Assembly (NCBI RefSeq): GCF_000002985.6
Contig: NC_003279.8
Coordinates: 13,206,001 to 13,270,000 of the forward strand
Length of the DNA: 64,000 nt
Direction of reading: 5' to 3'
Origin: Caenorhabditis elegans
Lineage: Eukaryota > Nematoda > Chromadorea > Rhabditida > Rhabditidae
A program made the position numbers and the translations under genes. Shown one piece after another: positions 32,540 to 44,518 of this stretch (positions are counted from its first letter, which is position 1; every line of letters begins with the position of its first letter). Under the pieces are notes generated by a model, which made no database searches, had not been told where the DNA came from, and saw nothing but the letters and a program-made list of their open reading frames with translations.

Positions 32540-34809
32540 ATGGCGGAAGCGCCGCGGAGTTCTCCCGTTTCACCGGAGGAACAATCAACCCAGGAATCGT
32601 CGCCCAATGACAGCTATGTTCCAAGGTCGACATTAAGGTCTTCTGATGAAGAGCCGAAGAGTATTCTGGAGCTCTATACTCCAAAAATACTGACATCTAT
32701 GGAGACGGTTGCAGACGAGGAAGCGGAGAATGTGCCGGAGACGATGTGCGAGATTTTTAGTCAGGTTGGTGTGCAGAAATGTGCCCTCAAAGCTGCGAGA
32801 TTCTGTGAAATCAAACTTTAAAGGGAGAGTTTACATTACGTAGCTATGCAGGCGGGCGACGGTATATCTAAAGTTTTGTAGAACTTTCCTGAAACTTCCA
32901 GGGAATTACAGAGGTTTCTCGAACTTGACAGAATGCTCTAGCTGTTTATAAGTTTATAGCAAATTCTAGAAGTTTCACAAGCTGATTATAAACTTCCCGA
33001 ACTTCTCAAAGTTTCTCGATAGACCCCAAAGTTGTTTGAAAAATCAATTTTTGAATTCTCGCCCAATGGGTCTCGAAGAAAAAAGTAGAGGCTTCATCCG
33101 AAACATTGTGCCACCCGGGTTACTGTATATGTACTATCGTAGCTAACATTCTAAGTTAGTGCCGTAGACAATGACTATTTGAAAAATAGTTGTATCATTA
33201 TATTTTCCCAGAGTCTCGTCCCATTCTTCCTCGGTGGCTGTGGATCTATCTCGGCTGGCCTCTTGCTCACCTACGCCAACAAAACCATGACACTAGTGAA
33301 GGAAGTTCCCGAGTTCCTCGTCCTAATGCCACCACTTCAAGGTCTACGTGGTAACCTGGATATGACTTTCTCTTCAAGAATGTCAACACTAGCTCATAAA
33401 GGAGAATTCAACGAGCCAGATATTTATTTGAGAGTCAGAAAGAATGCTGCAGTGGCGCAGGCTTTATCAATTCTCATCTGCATCCTGACCAACTTGATTT
33501 CCTACTGCATCGTGCAAATCACACCGTCTTTGGACAACCCGACACTTGCCAACTCGACAAGCTTACAATCAATCCACAATGACACCTACCACTACCTAGA
33601 CAACAAGGAAACTGCACTGTTCCTGACGGGATCATCAATTCTCTCGGTTGCACTGAACTGCGCGATCTGTACAACATGTAAGTCTCAATGTCTTAACTTT
33701 GAAAATTTTTTATAATATAAAAATTGTTTCAGTCCTCTTCACAATAGTCTACTGTGCTTGGAAGAATGATTACAATCCTGACAACATTGTAGCTCCACTG
33801 GGCGCTAGTATCAGTGACATGCTCACAATCGGCTCGATGCTCTTTTTCTGCTATCTTCTTCGTCCATATTCGGGGTTTTCAAGTTCGGTGCCGGTGGTGA
33901 TTGTTGTGGTGGCAGCGTGTAGCATACCTCTATGGATTATGATAGCATGTAAGTCTCTTTGTCAACTTTTTTGATTTTCGAAAATCTTAAATTTTCCAGG
34001 GAACGACGAAGATGCTCTGCGCATTGCCAAGCAACAGTGCTTCACTCTGGCGTTTGCAGCGATGGTCAGCTGTGGTGCGGGTCTACTTCAAAGTAAAGGT
34101 GCGATGACCTACCCAAACTACCCAGCATATCAAACACTCATCTCTGGACTCGCTGGAAATCGAGGAGCCGTCCTTGCATCAAGGATATCATCACATCTAG
34201 AAGTACACAAGACATCAGACCTGGGATGGAGGCAACGTGCATCGCCAATTAGTTACTACAGATCTGCGAGCTCAGAGTCTAGAACTGCGAGGCTTCTGTT
34301 GTTCACGGCGTTACCGTTTCAAATGTTCTTTGTCGGGCTCTCGACTGCAATGTCATTTGTGATTGATGAGCCGGTGGAGACGGATTTCCGGTTTTTCATT
34401 GCATATGCACTAGTAGTTTTGATTCAAGTAAGTTGATCGTACTGATGTTACCCCCTGTGTAGGGTTCCTGCATGGTCATAAGCGTAATGTTGGGTTACTG
34501 TAGATCAAGATTTGTAGATCTGTGATCAAGACTTTCCACACAGAACCTCCACTTTTTCCAGCAATCCACAATTCTCTACCTGGCCCAGCTGATAGTCTTC
34601 GCCTTCTGGTCATTCGGTATTGATCCGGACAATCATGCAATTCCACTTCTGACCTCTGCTGCAGACGTCTGCGGATGCGGATTACTGTACCTCTTGTTCT
34701 TATCGTTGGATAAAGGATTTCGGTAGGGATATCACTTTAATCTCAATTTCATGATCAAACAATCTCAAAAACACTAATTTTCAGATGCGTCAAAGTGGAA
34801 AGTTTTTGA
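32540..34809 (+). CDS. SLC41-type Mg2+ transporter (MgtE-like)
   Basis: Six exons: 32540-32764, 33212-33677, 33733-33948, 34000-34427, 34562-34722 and 34785-34809 (TGA); 1,521 nt, 506 aa, all phases agree. A 75-residue acidic, Ser-rich cytoplasmic N-terminus is followed by two half-domains, as in SLC41A1-3. First half: SLVPFFLGGCGSISAGLLL, VLMPPLQGLRGNLDMTFSSR. Second half: YNPDNIVAPLGASISDMLT, LISGLAGNRGAVLASRISSH. The GNLDMT/GNRGAV positions are the SLC41 signatures near the ion path. About ten membrane helices are expected, acting in Mg2+ (possibly Na+-coupled) transport at the plasma membrane. No lesion seen. The N-terminal exon was assigned from its good donor and frame; an alternative first exon cannot be excluded. 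Confidence 0.9.
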
Positions 34810-35668
34810 GTTCGACCACATATGCCAATTTTTCAATAAATATACAAATAGTAAAGTCGAAGATACAATGTGATTGCTTTTTCCTCATTTAAAAAAATTA
34901 GCTATGAATAAATTTGTCTCTAAGGCAATTTTTTTTCTCAATTTTTTAGGAATTTACTTATTGTTCATGGGGGCTCAATTCTGACCACAATTATCAACTC
35001 AGATTCTTTTCTCTAAAATTCAAATTTGATGAGAATATTGCATTTTCCCATTCTTTCACTGTACTCTTTAAGTGATACCCCCTAATGTTTTGTCTCCCGG
35101 GGAGAATAGGTCATTTATTCATACACAGTAGTGTGCCCAAAAAGACGCAGTGACCTGGCCCCTTGCACATTCTGTACATACAACCTTAATAGATACACTA
35201 AGAAAGTACTCTCCTCTGGTGGGGACAGTCACATTTTACTGGTCTGCTCTTTTTTGGTATCAGCATGGAAAAACCCCTGTGTTATCAATTATTTTAGATT
35301 TGCCAAAAGTTTTCATTTCAGGCAATGTGCCGATTTGCCGGAAATTTTTATTTTGGGCATATTTCCGATTTGCCGGAAAACCCTTTTGCCGCCCACCCTA
35401 CTACAAAAAATGTATCTAATAATTTTTAATAATACATTCTCCAACAAGACACATCTTTTGTCTCTCTCGGTCAACATTTAAGATCGATATCTTGGGTTGG
35501 CAAAAGTGTAGCGTACACAGAGGACCATTGCGTATTGAACGCGTCCTGACCTCCCAAACAGTCGTTACGTCATCGCACTGTTGCCCTCTCTGTCCACTTT
35601 TTAACACGTACTGCAATCTCCTTTGTTTTTAAAATATTCTGTTACAAGTTTTTATTTCAGGTCTTGTA
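34810..35668. other. Intergenic with degenerate repeats
   Basis: 3' flank of the SLC41 gene, then repeat-like sequence with GATTTGCCGGAAA motifs (about 35290-35400). No coding evidence. A TTTCAG at 35656-35661 lies 7 nt upstream of the next gene's ATG and looks like a trans-splice acceptor. Confidence 0.5.
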
Positions 35669-38607
35669 ATGCAACCATCTACCGTTCCAACGGAAACTTT
35701 GCAAAGTCGCATGTCGGGATTCAATGAAAGACTCAAAAAAGCGACGAATGTAACGGAGCAGGTAGCAGTTATGGAGGATATGAAAAAGGATTCAGAAGTG
35801 TACGATTCTTGGTCTAAGGTGAGATTGGAATTTAATTTTTATCACGTTTTTATCTCATTTTTTCCAGCATCGACAAGCTCAGCTGAAATACGCTTACACA
35901 AGTTTTCCCACAAAGTTTAGAGAAATGATGGGAGGGTCGAGTATTCGTGAAGAAGAAACAGAGGAAATCGATACACAGAATTCTAGCGAGGTAGGCATAC
36001 AATAAACTATTCAGTAATGCGAATATTCATATTTTCAGACCGAAGAGCCGTCCATCGCCGATGCTATAGCTAGTCGTCAAGAATTTTTGAACAAACTGGT
36101 CGAAACCACGGATCAGTTGATAGATATTACTGTAGACAAATTCATTTCTCAGCTGAAAAATTGTCATGTTCGTTTATTAGACTGTCTAATGCTAACTGAA
36201 AAAAAAATTTCAGATTAGAAAGCCCGAAACCCCATCAGAACCAAGCCGCGAGGCTTCTCCCGCTCCAAGACTTTCAAGCCCATTTGAAAGAATTATAGAC
36301 GAGACTACGGAACTTCTAGCAAAATGTGCATCTTCCGGGCCCCCTGATCATTCACTACGGTCATCAATTCTAGAAACTTTATTCAGCGAAATTAAAGGAA
36401 AGTCTTCTGATGTTTCGTTAGTAACAATTTCTGAAGAATCAGAAAAATCAGAAGAATCAGAAGAATCAAAAGAAGGTAATTCAGAATTTTTTGTACAAGC
36501 AATTTAAAATGTATAAAACATGTTTGGCTAACTATGGGCAGTGTAAGAAAAAGAATTTCAAAGCCATCAAAAAAAAATTTACGCGGAAATTCAAATTTCA
36601 ATTTTAGCTCACTTTTTTCTTAGCCCACAAGATTTTTCCAATTCTGGCAAATTGACGTTTGCCGGATATCAGATTTGCCGGAAGTGTTCAGAAGGATTTT
36701 TTTATAAGACGGAAACACATCAACCAGTGCCATTTTGAAATTTTTTTCCCGGTTTTCTTTAGATATTTTCCCAAAATTTTTTTACTTTTCAATATAGATG
36801 TAGGAACATTTATAGGATGCGTACAATTTTACCGATTGAAATTAAAATTCTGAAATTTCCAAAAAAAACTGTGCAAAACCACAATTCGCCGAAAACAGGC
36901 AAATTCAGAAAATCGACAAATTGCCGGTTTACCGATTTGCCGGAAAAAAATCGTTTGCTACCCATCCCTGCTGTGAGTTCAAAACGCGCGGCTAGAGACC
37001 ATTTTGTATAATTGTGCCTCCCTTCAAAATCGTAGAGGAAGAACATGCATAGTACTACGTATAGTATGTTTCAACAGCTGCATTAATTGACTTCAATAGG
37101 TAATTTTCAGATAAAGGCTCTCAATCTCTCAACACATCATCGATCTCAACAGAACCTAGTCCCGTGCAAACATCAATTTTGAAACCTCCTCCAATGTATC
37201 CTGAGACTGCAAGTTTCCCTCATCGTAAGATACGATCAGGTGCATACTCACTGTATCCACCTCCACAGCCGAGCCAGCAATTCGTTCATTCTCACAATTT
37301 TCACCAACCAAAATTTGATGCATCTTCAATGTTATCTACTGGATATTGCCCTTCACGGAATGTTGCCACTTTTAAAGTGGACAAACCTTACGGTACCGTA
37401 TTCACTTATGATCATCAGAATCGAAAGTTCCAAGAGCACTGTTGTGTCGAGTGTCGGGAACAGATTGAAGAAAACGATTTATACCCACTTTATGCAGTTT
37501 GGTGTGAGAAAATCTCGAATCATGTGATTTTTATGGAAATTGGATTCACCGAGGAAATTGGACAATTCGTCTTCTCCTTCAAAACTGGAGGATTCGAGCA
37601 GGTTGATTTTCCGGAACTGGTTTTCTCTGAGCACGTGGAGTACAATGGAAGCTTTGTCGCGATGATTGCAGGAGAAGGAGAAGACAAGGTGATCATTGAA
37701 AGGGACGAATCGGGAGAAAAAGTTAGAAAACTTCTTCATAAGTTCGGGCACTCGGTTCAAATCCCGTATGCTCCTGTCAGACCATTATGGATGCAAAAAG
37801 CTGAAGAACCCGTGGAAGAAGACGTTGAACCGGAATCTGACGCTGAACCTGAGGAGACATTGGATGCTGAGCACGTATCCTACATAACCTCACTTCCCAC
37901 CTATAAAAAAGAATACTGTCAAACCTATGAGATGGATGTCCTTTACATGCTTCAACCCAACGGCCAGTACCTTAAATATTCGTTGAACGACGATGAAAAC
38001 GAGCTGAACTTGCATGTATGTGATTGTTGCAAGACTGGAACCACTGAAAATGATCTGATCCCAAAGTACTCCGAATATTGTGCTAAAACTTGCAAATACA
38101 TCATCCACGTCCAGAACCAATTCACAGAGAAAATGGAGACATATGCATATGATTGTGAGAAGAAGCGATTCCATCAAGTCACTTGTCCAGGATTAGTATA
38201 CGATTCGGAAAAAGTACAGGAGGGAAATATTTTCTTTATACTAGAGCAAAATTCCATGCAGGGAGTCGAAGTAATTATGAGAGATGATGATGGACAGCTG
38301 AGAAAAGAGCAGTTTTGTATGGTGAAGAAGCAATTCGTGAAGCTTCCGAAAACTACCGTCGCAACGTTTGCCGTGCAGATTGCTGAGAAGAAAATGAAGA
38401 ATCTGCTGCCGAATGTTGAGATTTTTCTTCCTTGGCCACAAAGATTTACTCCAAGTTTGTCACAATGTTCTTCTGTTCAAGCAATGGTTATTCCAGGTTT
38501 GTGATTGTTACTATACATCATTTTTAGAAATATTACAAGACCAATTTTCAGAAACAAATCACCAATTGATTTCATCGCCACAACCGACACCATCTGAAAT
38601 TGATTGA
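35669..38607 (+). CDS. Two-module Cys protein, unknown family, plus-strand member 1
   Basis: Six exons: 35669-35818, 35868-35990, 36039-36167, 36214-36475, 37111-38496 and 38552-38607 (TGA); 2,106 nt, 701 aa. The start follows a trans-splice-like TTTCAG. The N-terminal third is acidic and Ser/Glu-rich (SEESEKSEESEESKE) without recognised domains. The large exon carries two copies of a module: CVECREQIEENDLYPLY ... VIFMEIGFTEEIGQFVFSF ... and CDCCKTGTTENDLIPKY ... YIIHVQNQFTEKMETYAY. Each has C-x2-C, DL-x-P-x-Y, a VI/II strand and an aromatic pair. An acidic linker (EEPVEEDVEPESDAEPEE) joins them. AATAAA at 38709-38714. I do not recognise the family; C-x2-C could bind metal, but that is conjecture. 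Four relatives lie nearby. Confidence 0.78.
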
Positions 38608-38830
38608 AAATCTTCTATTTTTTCGTAATTTGTAAAAAAAAATTTGTAAATTCGAACATTCTCTGTCTTTTAATATCTGAAATTTTCTTTGTAACGTTGC
38701 TTTTTTACAATAAAATACCTTCAGTCGATTTGTACTAAAACAACGTTTTTATGCCAGAATTTTTGCGCAACAATTTTGTTCAAGAGAACAACAAAAAATC
38801 AGCAATTCTATGTTTTTGAAAGAGGACAAA

Positions 38831-39918
38831 ATGTACTCGGCGTTTGCCGCCAGCTTCCTACCCAAGGCTTCGCAACTTCTTACCCAAGCCTTGCCCAAAA
38901 AATAAAAACATTTATAAGGAGTTGCCAAGACTTGGGTAAACCTTGGGCAAGAGTTGGGCGCCGCCACAAAAATGAAAAAAGTCGTGGTCTGCCTCGTCGT
39001 TTGGAGGCGTCGCCCAAGTCTTACCCAAGTCTTACCCAAGTTTTGCCTATTTCTTACCCAATTTATACCTGTGTGTTGAACTTTGATCGCATTTCCTGTT
39101 GTTCCGAAGAATTACCTGCTGAGCCATGATGGTCGCGCGAAAAGATGCACACTAGTAATAATATATCGTACTCATATTCTGATAGATATTTTTGAGGAAG
39201 TATCAGACATATCTGATTGATACGGTATTCTCACATACCTTATTTCATATGTTTTCAAGTGTGCTCCCTAATGATTCTAAGTTCAGAATTTACAGAATTA
39301 CTGTAATTCATGTTTGTTTCATGTCTTTCAATTTTATAAAAGTTTACATTTCAAAGGAACAGTTCAGTCTTAGAAAAATTCAAAATTTGATGCATAGGAT
39401 TGACTGACTATTATTTGACTATTGGACTGACTAGGAGAAGAATCATCCTGAAGATAACTTTTCTTTTTATTTTTAGATGAATTAAATGGTTTATTAGACA
39501 AAATGGCAATAAAAATCAAACTTTGATCGTACATTTTTTTAAACAATGTTAGCCATCAGAGAAAAATATTTAGAATTTGCCTTTGAAGGGACAAGTTTTC
39601 CTGTGAATTCTTTCAATTACATTGAAATTCCTCTATTTTAAATACAAATTAATCAAAAGACAAAGTGTCGATTTACGCTAAACATTGCGCATGCGGGATT
39701 TCGGAATCTTGTTCGTTCTTTACATCTGCAAACTTGGGTAAGAAGTTGGCAAGACTTGGCTAAGACTTGGGCAAGACTCGGGCGAGGGAGTTTACACTAG
39801 AATTGTTGAAGTTGGGTAAGACTTGGGCATACGCTGGGTTAGAAGTTGGCAAGAGTTTGGTAAGAAGCTGAAAAGGCCCAAACTTGGGAAAGAAGCTGCC
39901 GGGAATTGCCGAGTACAT
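38831..39918. repeat. Foldback repeat with CCCAAG/CTTGGG arms
   Basis: Ends ATGTACTCGG and its inverse CCGAGTACAT. Both arms consist of short direct repeats of TTACCCAAG(T/C)CTTGCC type, in opposite orientation. The centre is AT-rich and non-coding. Probably a non-autonomous DNA transposon; no clear target duplication. Confidence 0.65.
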
Positions 39919-40548
39919 ATGCGTTTTTAGTTTTTGTAGGTATAAACATTTGAAATTAATTTTTTACCTCTTTTTGAAATTTTGAAAAATTGATAAAGTC
40001 CCGACGGTCTCCTTTAACTTAAAAAAAACAAAATTTAGGCCTTTCTAGATTTAAAAATTCAATTTATCTCTCTTTTATTATATTAGTAATCTCTTACGGC
40101 TCACGTTAAGCGATGTGCTCCGAAAGCAGCTACTGGAAAGCCGCACATGGCTGATTGGCAAACAAAAAGCGGCTGAACAACCGTAGACGACCGACTCAAC
40201 GGCCAAACAGCAGATGGAAATTCACTTTATTCGAGACTTTCTATGGCTTATTTTATTGTTTTCCAAGTATTCTGAGCCAAATGAATGAAAATACGTAGAA
40301 TTTTGCAAGTAGGAAAAACGTTTACAGTCGGCCAAAATTTTGTTATTTTCGACTAAAATAATTTGAACCGCTTTTGTTATTTCTGCTTTATCTCTAAATC
40401 GAACCAAAGGGAAGATTTTGTGTTTTTTGCGGTGTCTTGCGGGGACACATAATATTTCCTTCAGAGTCAGTCTTTCCTTTAATCTTTTCTCAGCTCTTTT
40501 CGTTCCCCAGCTTCTCTTATATTATGTAGAATTTATTTTCAGACAACT
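39919..40548. other. Intergenic, no gene seen
   Basis: AT-rich spacer upstream of the duplicated first exon of the next family gene. No supported ORF. Confidence 0.5.
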
Positions 40549-40749
40549 ATGCCGGACCTCCCAAACCTTAGACGTTCTGACCGTAAACGCAGGCTTGTTG
40601 AGATACTAGACAGATACTTTCTCAACACTCCAGCTAGAAATGAAAATGTCGAAGTTCCTGCTCTCACAATTCAAACCAACGAGTCGGATCCACTTCCAAG
40701 TCTTGCTCCAATTCTCATGACGTCATATTTAAGACATACCATATTATAG
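40549..40749 (+). pseudogene. Duplicated first exon of the next gene
   Basis: A 66-codon frame after a CAG acceptor (MPDLPNLRRSDRKRRLVEIL, then DRYFLNTPARNENVEVPA and LAPILMTSYLRHTIL, then TAG). It parallels the first exon at 40853 (EERLVQQLDSYFSNTATGNE ... LAPILMLSYLNHCMSKK). The copy stops where the real exon continues. It may be a truncated exon duplicate, an upstream mini-gene, or an alternative 5' end that is not joined in frame. Confidence 0.55.
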
Positions 40750-40852
40750 CTCGAGGGCCCTCAGAAAATTAGATTTTTACAACTTTCAACACTTTTCTCA
40801 TCCTTTTTACATTCCACAATGAAACTCACTTAGACCATTTTTTCAGGCGCCA

Positions 40853-43681
40853 ATGTCGGACTCTAACACTCCAAACCCTCCAGGTACCGAAGAGAGACTT
40901 GTTCAGCAACTGGACAGTTACTTCTCCAATACTGCGACTGGGAATGAAACTGGCGAAGCATCAGCTCCAGCGGCTCCTAACAATGCGGCTGGAACTTCAG
41001 ACCAAGACCGTCCTCCAAACCTTGCTCCGATCCTTATGTTGTCATATTTGAATCATTGTATGTCGAAAAAAAGTTTTACGCCTGAGGACATTCAAAAATC
41101 TGTTTGGGAGCAGAAATCTAAAAAACTGTCACAGGAAGATTGGGAATTTTGTAAATATTTTATAAGTAGCAAGGAGCTCCTTCTACAACTGGTATGTTCA
41201 TTAATTAGCTCTTTTGTATATTTTGAAAATTTTCAGGCTCCTGGAAAAAAACGTAAAACTCAAGCACAAGCTCTTATCGAGCTCATTCTCAAAAAGTTTC
41301 CTGGTGTAGGTGTTGAAATGCTAACACGACTTCTCGATCCATCGGAATCTGCATACATCATTTATGATGTAATTGAACAAGTTAAATGTGAACCTAAATG
41401 CGATGCTGAGTCTATCAAGCAAGAAGAATTCATGTATAGCCAGAAAATCAATAAGGTAAGCTCAATTTGAACCGCAATTATTCTAAAAGCTCATAATTTC
41501 AGAAAATCCGAGAGAACAACAAATGTTTCAAGTTTAGTATGGTTTTTGAACGACTTCGTAACGGCAGTTCTCTTCCCGAAGAGAAACCATTTGCTCCTCT
41601 AGAGTTTAGAACAATTACATCTGAATACTCGAATATCTACACACAAATGGTCAAAGCAACGACATATGTTGAACTAATGGATGTAATGTCAAAGCTTAAA
41701 ACCACAAGATTATCAGTTAACGAACTGTATTTTTCTGCAAAGCATATGCAAAATCCAGAGAAGGATACTCAGGATGAATTTTGGGAGGCGGAGTCAGAGA
41801 AAGTTTTGGAACTGCAGCCATTAATGATCGACCCACAACTCGAATCAACGAGCCGACAGCGTCTTAAGGTTGGTTTTGTGCCGAAAAAGAGATTTTGAAA
41901 TTTTATGAATGGTTGCTGACAATTTTGGGGTTCGGCAATTTCGGCAACTGTCGCTATCAATGTCAAACACTTTTTACCTCAGAAAAAAACATTCAGAGAG
42001 CCAGAAAAATGCTAAAATTTCTATGTAAACGAAAAACCGACCATTTCAACAAAATTATATGTTTGACCAATTTGGTTGCCGGTTACCAAAATCACGGTTT
42101 TCCTACAGCCCTGGACTAGTTCTAGTTCTAAGATCTCATCACATGATTAAACTTTTCAAATTTCAGATTCTCCAAGAACTTGCCCTTCAACAGAAGATGT
42201 TGAAAGAAGTTGATGAAATTATCTCAATGAGCTTTGAGCTTGTCACTAAAAGCTTATCAACTGGGAATCCACACAATCCAGCAGATGTCCAATCACTAAT
42301 GATTAACTCAAACGCTCCAAGTATTCCAGGTACGTAGTTTGAAAATTGGAAATTATAAAAACCCAGTTCCAAAAATACAGATCAAAGAAAAAACGACTGG
42401 ATGGAATATTACAATCTCAACCCGCTTGGCCAGTACCCAATATCAAGCCACTTCCCAAGATCAGACAGAATAGGTCCTAAATTACCAGCAGTCATTCAGA
42501 AAATTTCAATTCGTTATTGCTTATCGAAAGAAATCGAAGTTATTGAGACTATCGACGAATGGAAATGCCGCGAATTCTGCACGTATGATCACAATTTGAA
42601 GGATTTCCGACGACACAAGTGTGAGATTTGTGAAGTTGAAGTTCAAGAGTGTGATTTATCTCTGCGTCAGACAAAATGGTGCTCACATATTGAGGACCAA
42701 GTGCTCTTAATGTATAATAGAGTTAATGGACGACTGGAACAGTATGTATTTTCATTCGAAACAAAAGGATTCAAAGAAGTGTACTGTTCATGCATTGAAG
42801 TCACCTATAGAGGAAAAAATGGACCTGAAGAACCAGTGCTGCTCACAAATGGAAGTGAGCACGTAGTTATCAAGGAAGCAGATCCCGGAGTTGTAAAGCT
42901 GCAGTTAGTTGGTGAGAATCACGTGGAGATTCCCGCTGTCCCTGTTCAACAATTGTCCGCAGAAGAAATTGAGATGCAGGATGCTTATGACAGCTCTAGT
43001 GAGTCTGGTTCAGAATCCGAAGTGGAATCAGAATCTGATTCAGAATCTGAATCTGAGTCTGAACACGAATCCGAACAAATCTCATACAACAAAACCTTCA
43101 TAAGTACTCTACCAATGTTCAAAGTGCGACATTGTCCCCTCTCCCGAAAAGATGTGCTCTACGTTCGTTCAAACAATCTTGGTCAGTATGAGAAGTATGA
43201 TTATCATCCAACATACCACCGGTTCGAGCCATTTAAATGCTCAAAATGCAAAGACGCCACATCGGAAGATCACTTGGTTCCAAAGTATGCAGAGCACTGT
43301 CCGGAAACCAATGAGTTTGTGATTCACACGGAGAACTTGTTCACAGAACGAATGGAGCAGTATATTTATGATTCGATGACCCAAGGATTCCGCCAAGTTT
43401 ACTATCCACAGTTCCTCTATGATCCTTCCAAGGATCATACTTCGAACGTTTTTGTAACTGTGAACTACTTGTCAACAGTTATCACAAGAGACAAAGATGG
43501 GAGGTTCAAGAAGGAAAAATTCTGCGATAATCTGAAGAAGTTTGTGGCGATTCCCGAAGTTGAAGTGAATACTTTCACTGTGCAAGAATTGGAGAAGAAG
43601 AAGAACAAGCGTCGCGTGGATTCGGATTCGGATAGTTTCGAGCATATCGAAATTCCAGACATGGTTTCCGCGTCTCCATAA
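40853..43681 (+). CDS. Two-module Cys protein, unknown family, plus-strand member 2
   Basis: Five exons: 40853-41191, 41237-41455, 41503-41868, 42167-42329 and 42381-43681 (TAA); 2,388 nt, 795 aa, phases agree. A trans-splice-like TTTTTCAG precedes the ATG. The N-terminal 360 residues have helical, charged segments; FERLRNGSSLPEEK to KLKTTRLSVNELYFSAKH corresponds to the start of member 1. Two modules follow: CEICEVEVQECDLSLRQ ... VLLMYNRVNGRLEQYVFSF and CSKCKDATSEDHLVPKY ... FVIHTENLFTERMEQYIY. The linker is a long Ser/Glu run (about 42980-43077). Near the C-terminus is KKKNKRR, a possible nuclear localisation signal. AATAAA at 43770-43775. Intact, function unknown. Intron 3 (41869-42166) is the longest and contains CGGCAA repeat sequence. 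Confidence 0.78.
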
Positions 43682-44518
43682 GCTTACTGGATTGTGATCT
43701 TTAATTTTGCTCAATTTTTCTACCTTTTATCTAATTTTCAATGCGTTTCAATATTTGTTTCAAAGCCCAAATAAAGTTAAAGTTGAACCAATTGAACTGT
43801 TTTTTAAAAAAATACCCAGTTTTATAGACAGGATTTATTCTAGATACACGTGGTGCTAGGCTGTCCCACTATAGTTTGAGCTACAAAAAATGCGGGAATT
43901 TTTTGCCAAAAAAATGTGACGTCAGCACGTTCTTAACCATGCGAAATCAGTTGAGAATCAGTTGAGTCTTTTACCCCGCATTTTTTGTAGATCTACGTAG
44001 ATCAAACCGAAGTGAGACACTTGGACATCACGTGGAGATACGATTCGATATAATATCATCAACTTTTTACTTTGGTATTTGGTCTATGCCATTCAAAATT
44101 GGTACTATTAGTATCTACAAAATTGTCTACTGCGCCATGTAGTTCTAATATTTTTCATTAAAAGTTAATGTCAAAATATAGAGAAATACTTGAATAATCT
44201 GAAAACTAACTTAATTTCAGATCATACGAATTGAAAAATGCTCAAAGTTATAAATTGCCTTAAGATTTCCGGCTGAAATAAATGTTATTTTCGGATAAAT
44301 CAAGTGATTTTCTATAGTCTGAAATTAATTTTTAATTGAACATTTTGGGACAATATGGTGCAATAGGTCATATTGTAGGATTGCCGAACTTCGAAAAAAA
44401 AATTTAAAATTTATTCGTGGAGTTCGATTTATTTTTTTGAGAACGTGGAAAATGAAGAAAAAAATTTTTACACTCAGTTCAAAAAAAAATTATTAGTCAT
44501 TTCTACATTTAAAACAAG
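43682..44518. other. Intergenic, contains one foldback
   Basis: Poly(A) signal of the previous gene at 43770, the foldback at 43862-44023 and AT-rich sequence up to the calpain copy. No gene seen. Confidence 0.55.
43862..44023. repeat. Miniature foldback repeat
   Basis: TCCCACTATAGTTTGAGCTA and CTACAAAAAATGCGGG at the left recur in inverse at the right (CCCCGCATTTTTTGTAG, then ...GAAGTGAGA). TGACGTCAGCACG sits in the loop. A common small non-coding worm repeat type. Confidence 0.75.

Noticed and set aside
37240-38441. Several 60-95-codon frames within the large exon of family member 1
   Set aside because: They are out-of-frame shadows of one long conserved exon.
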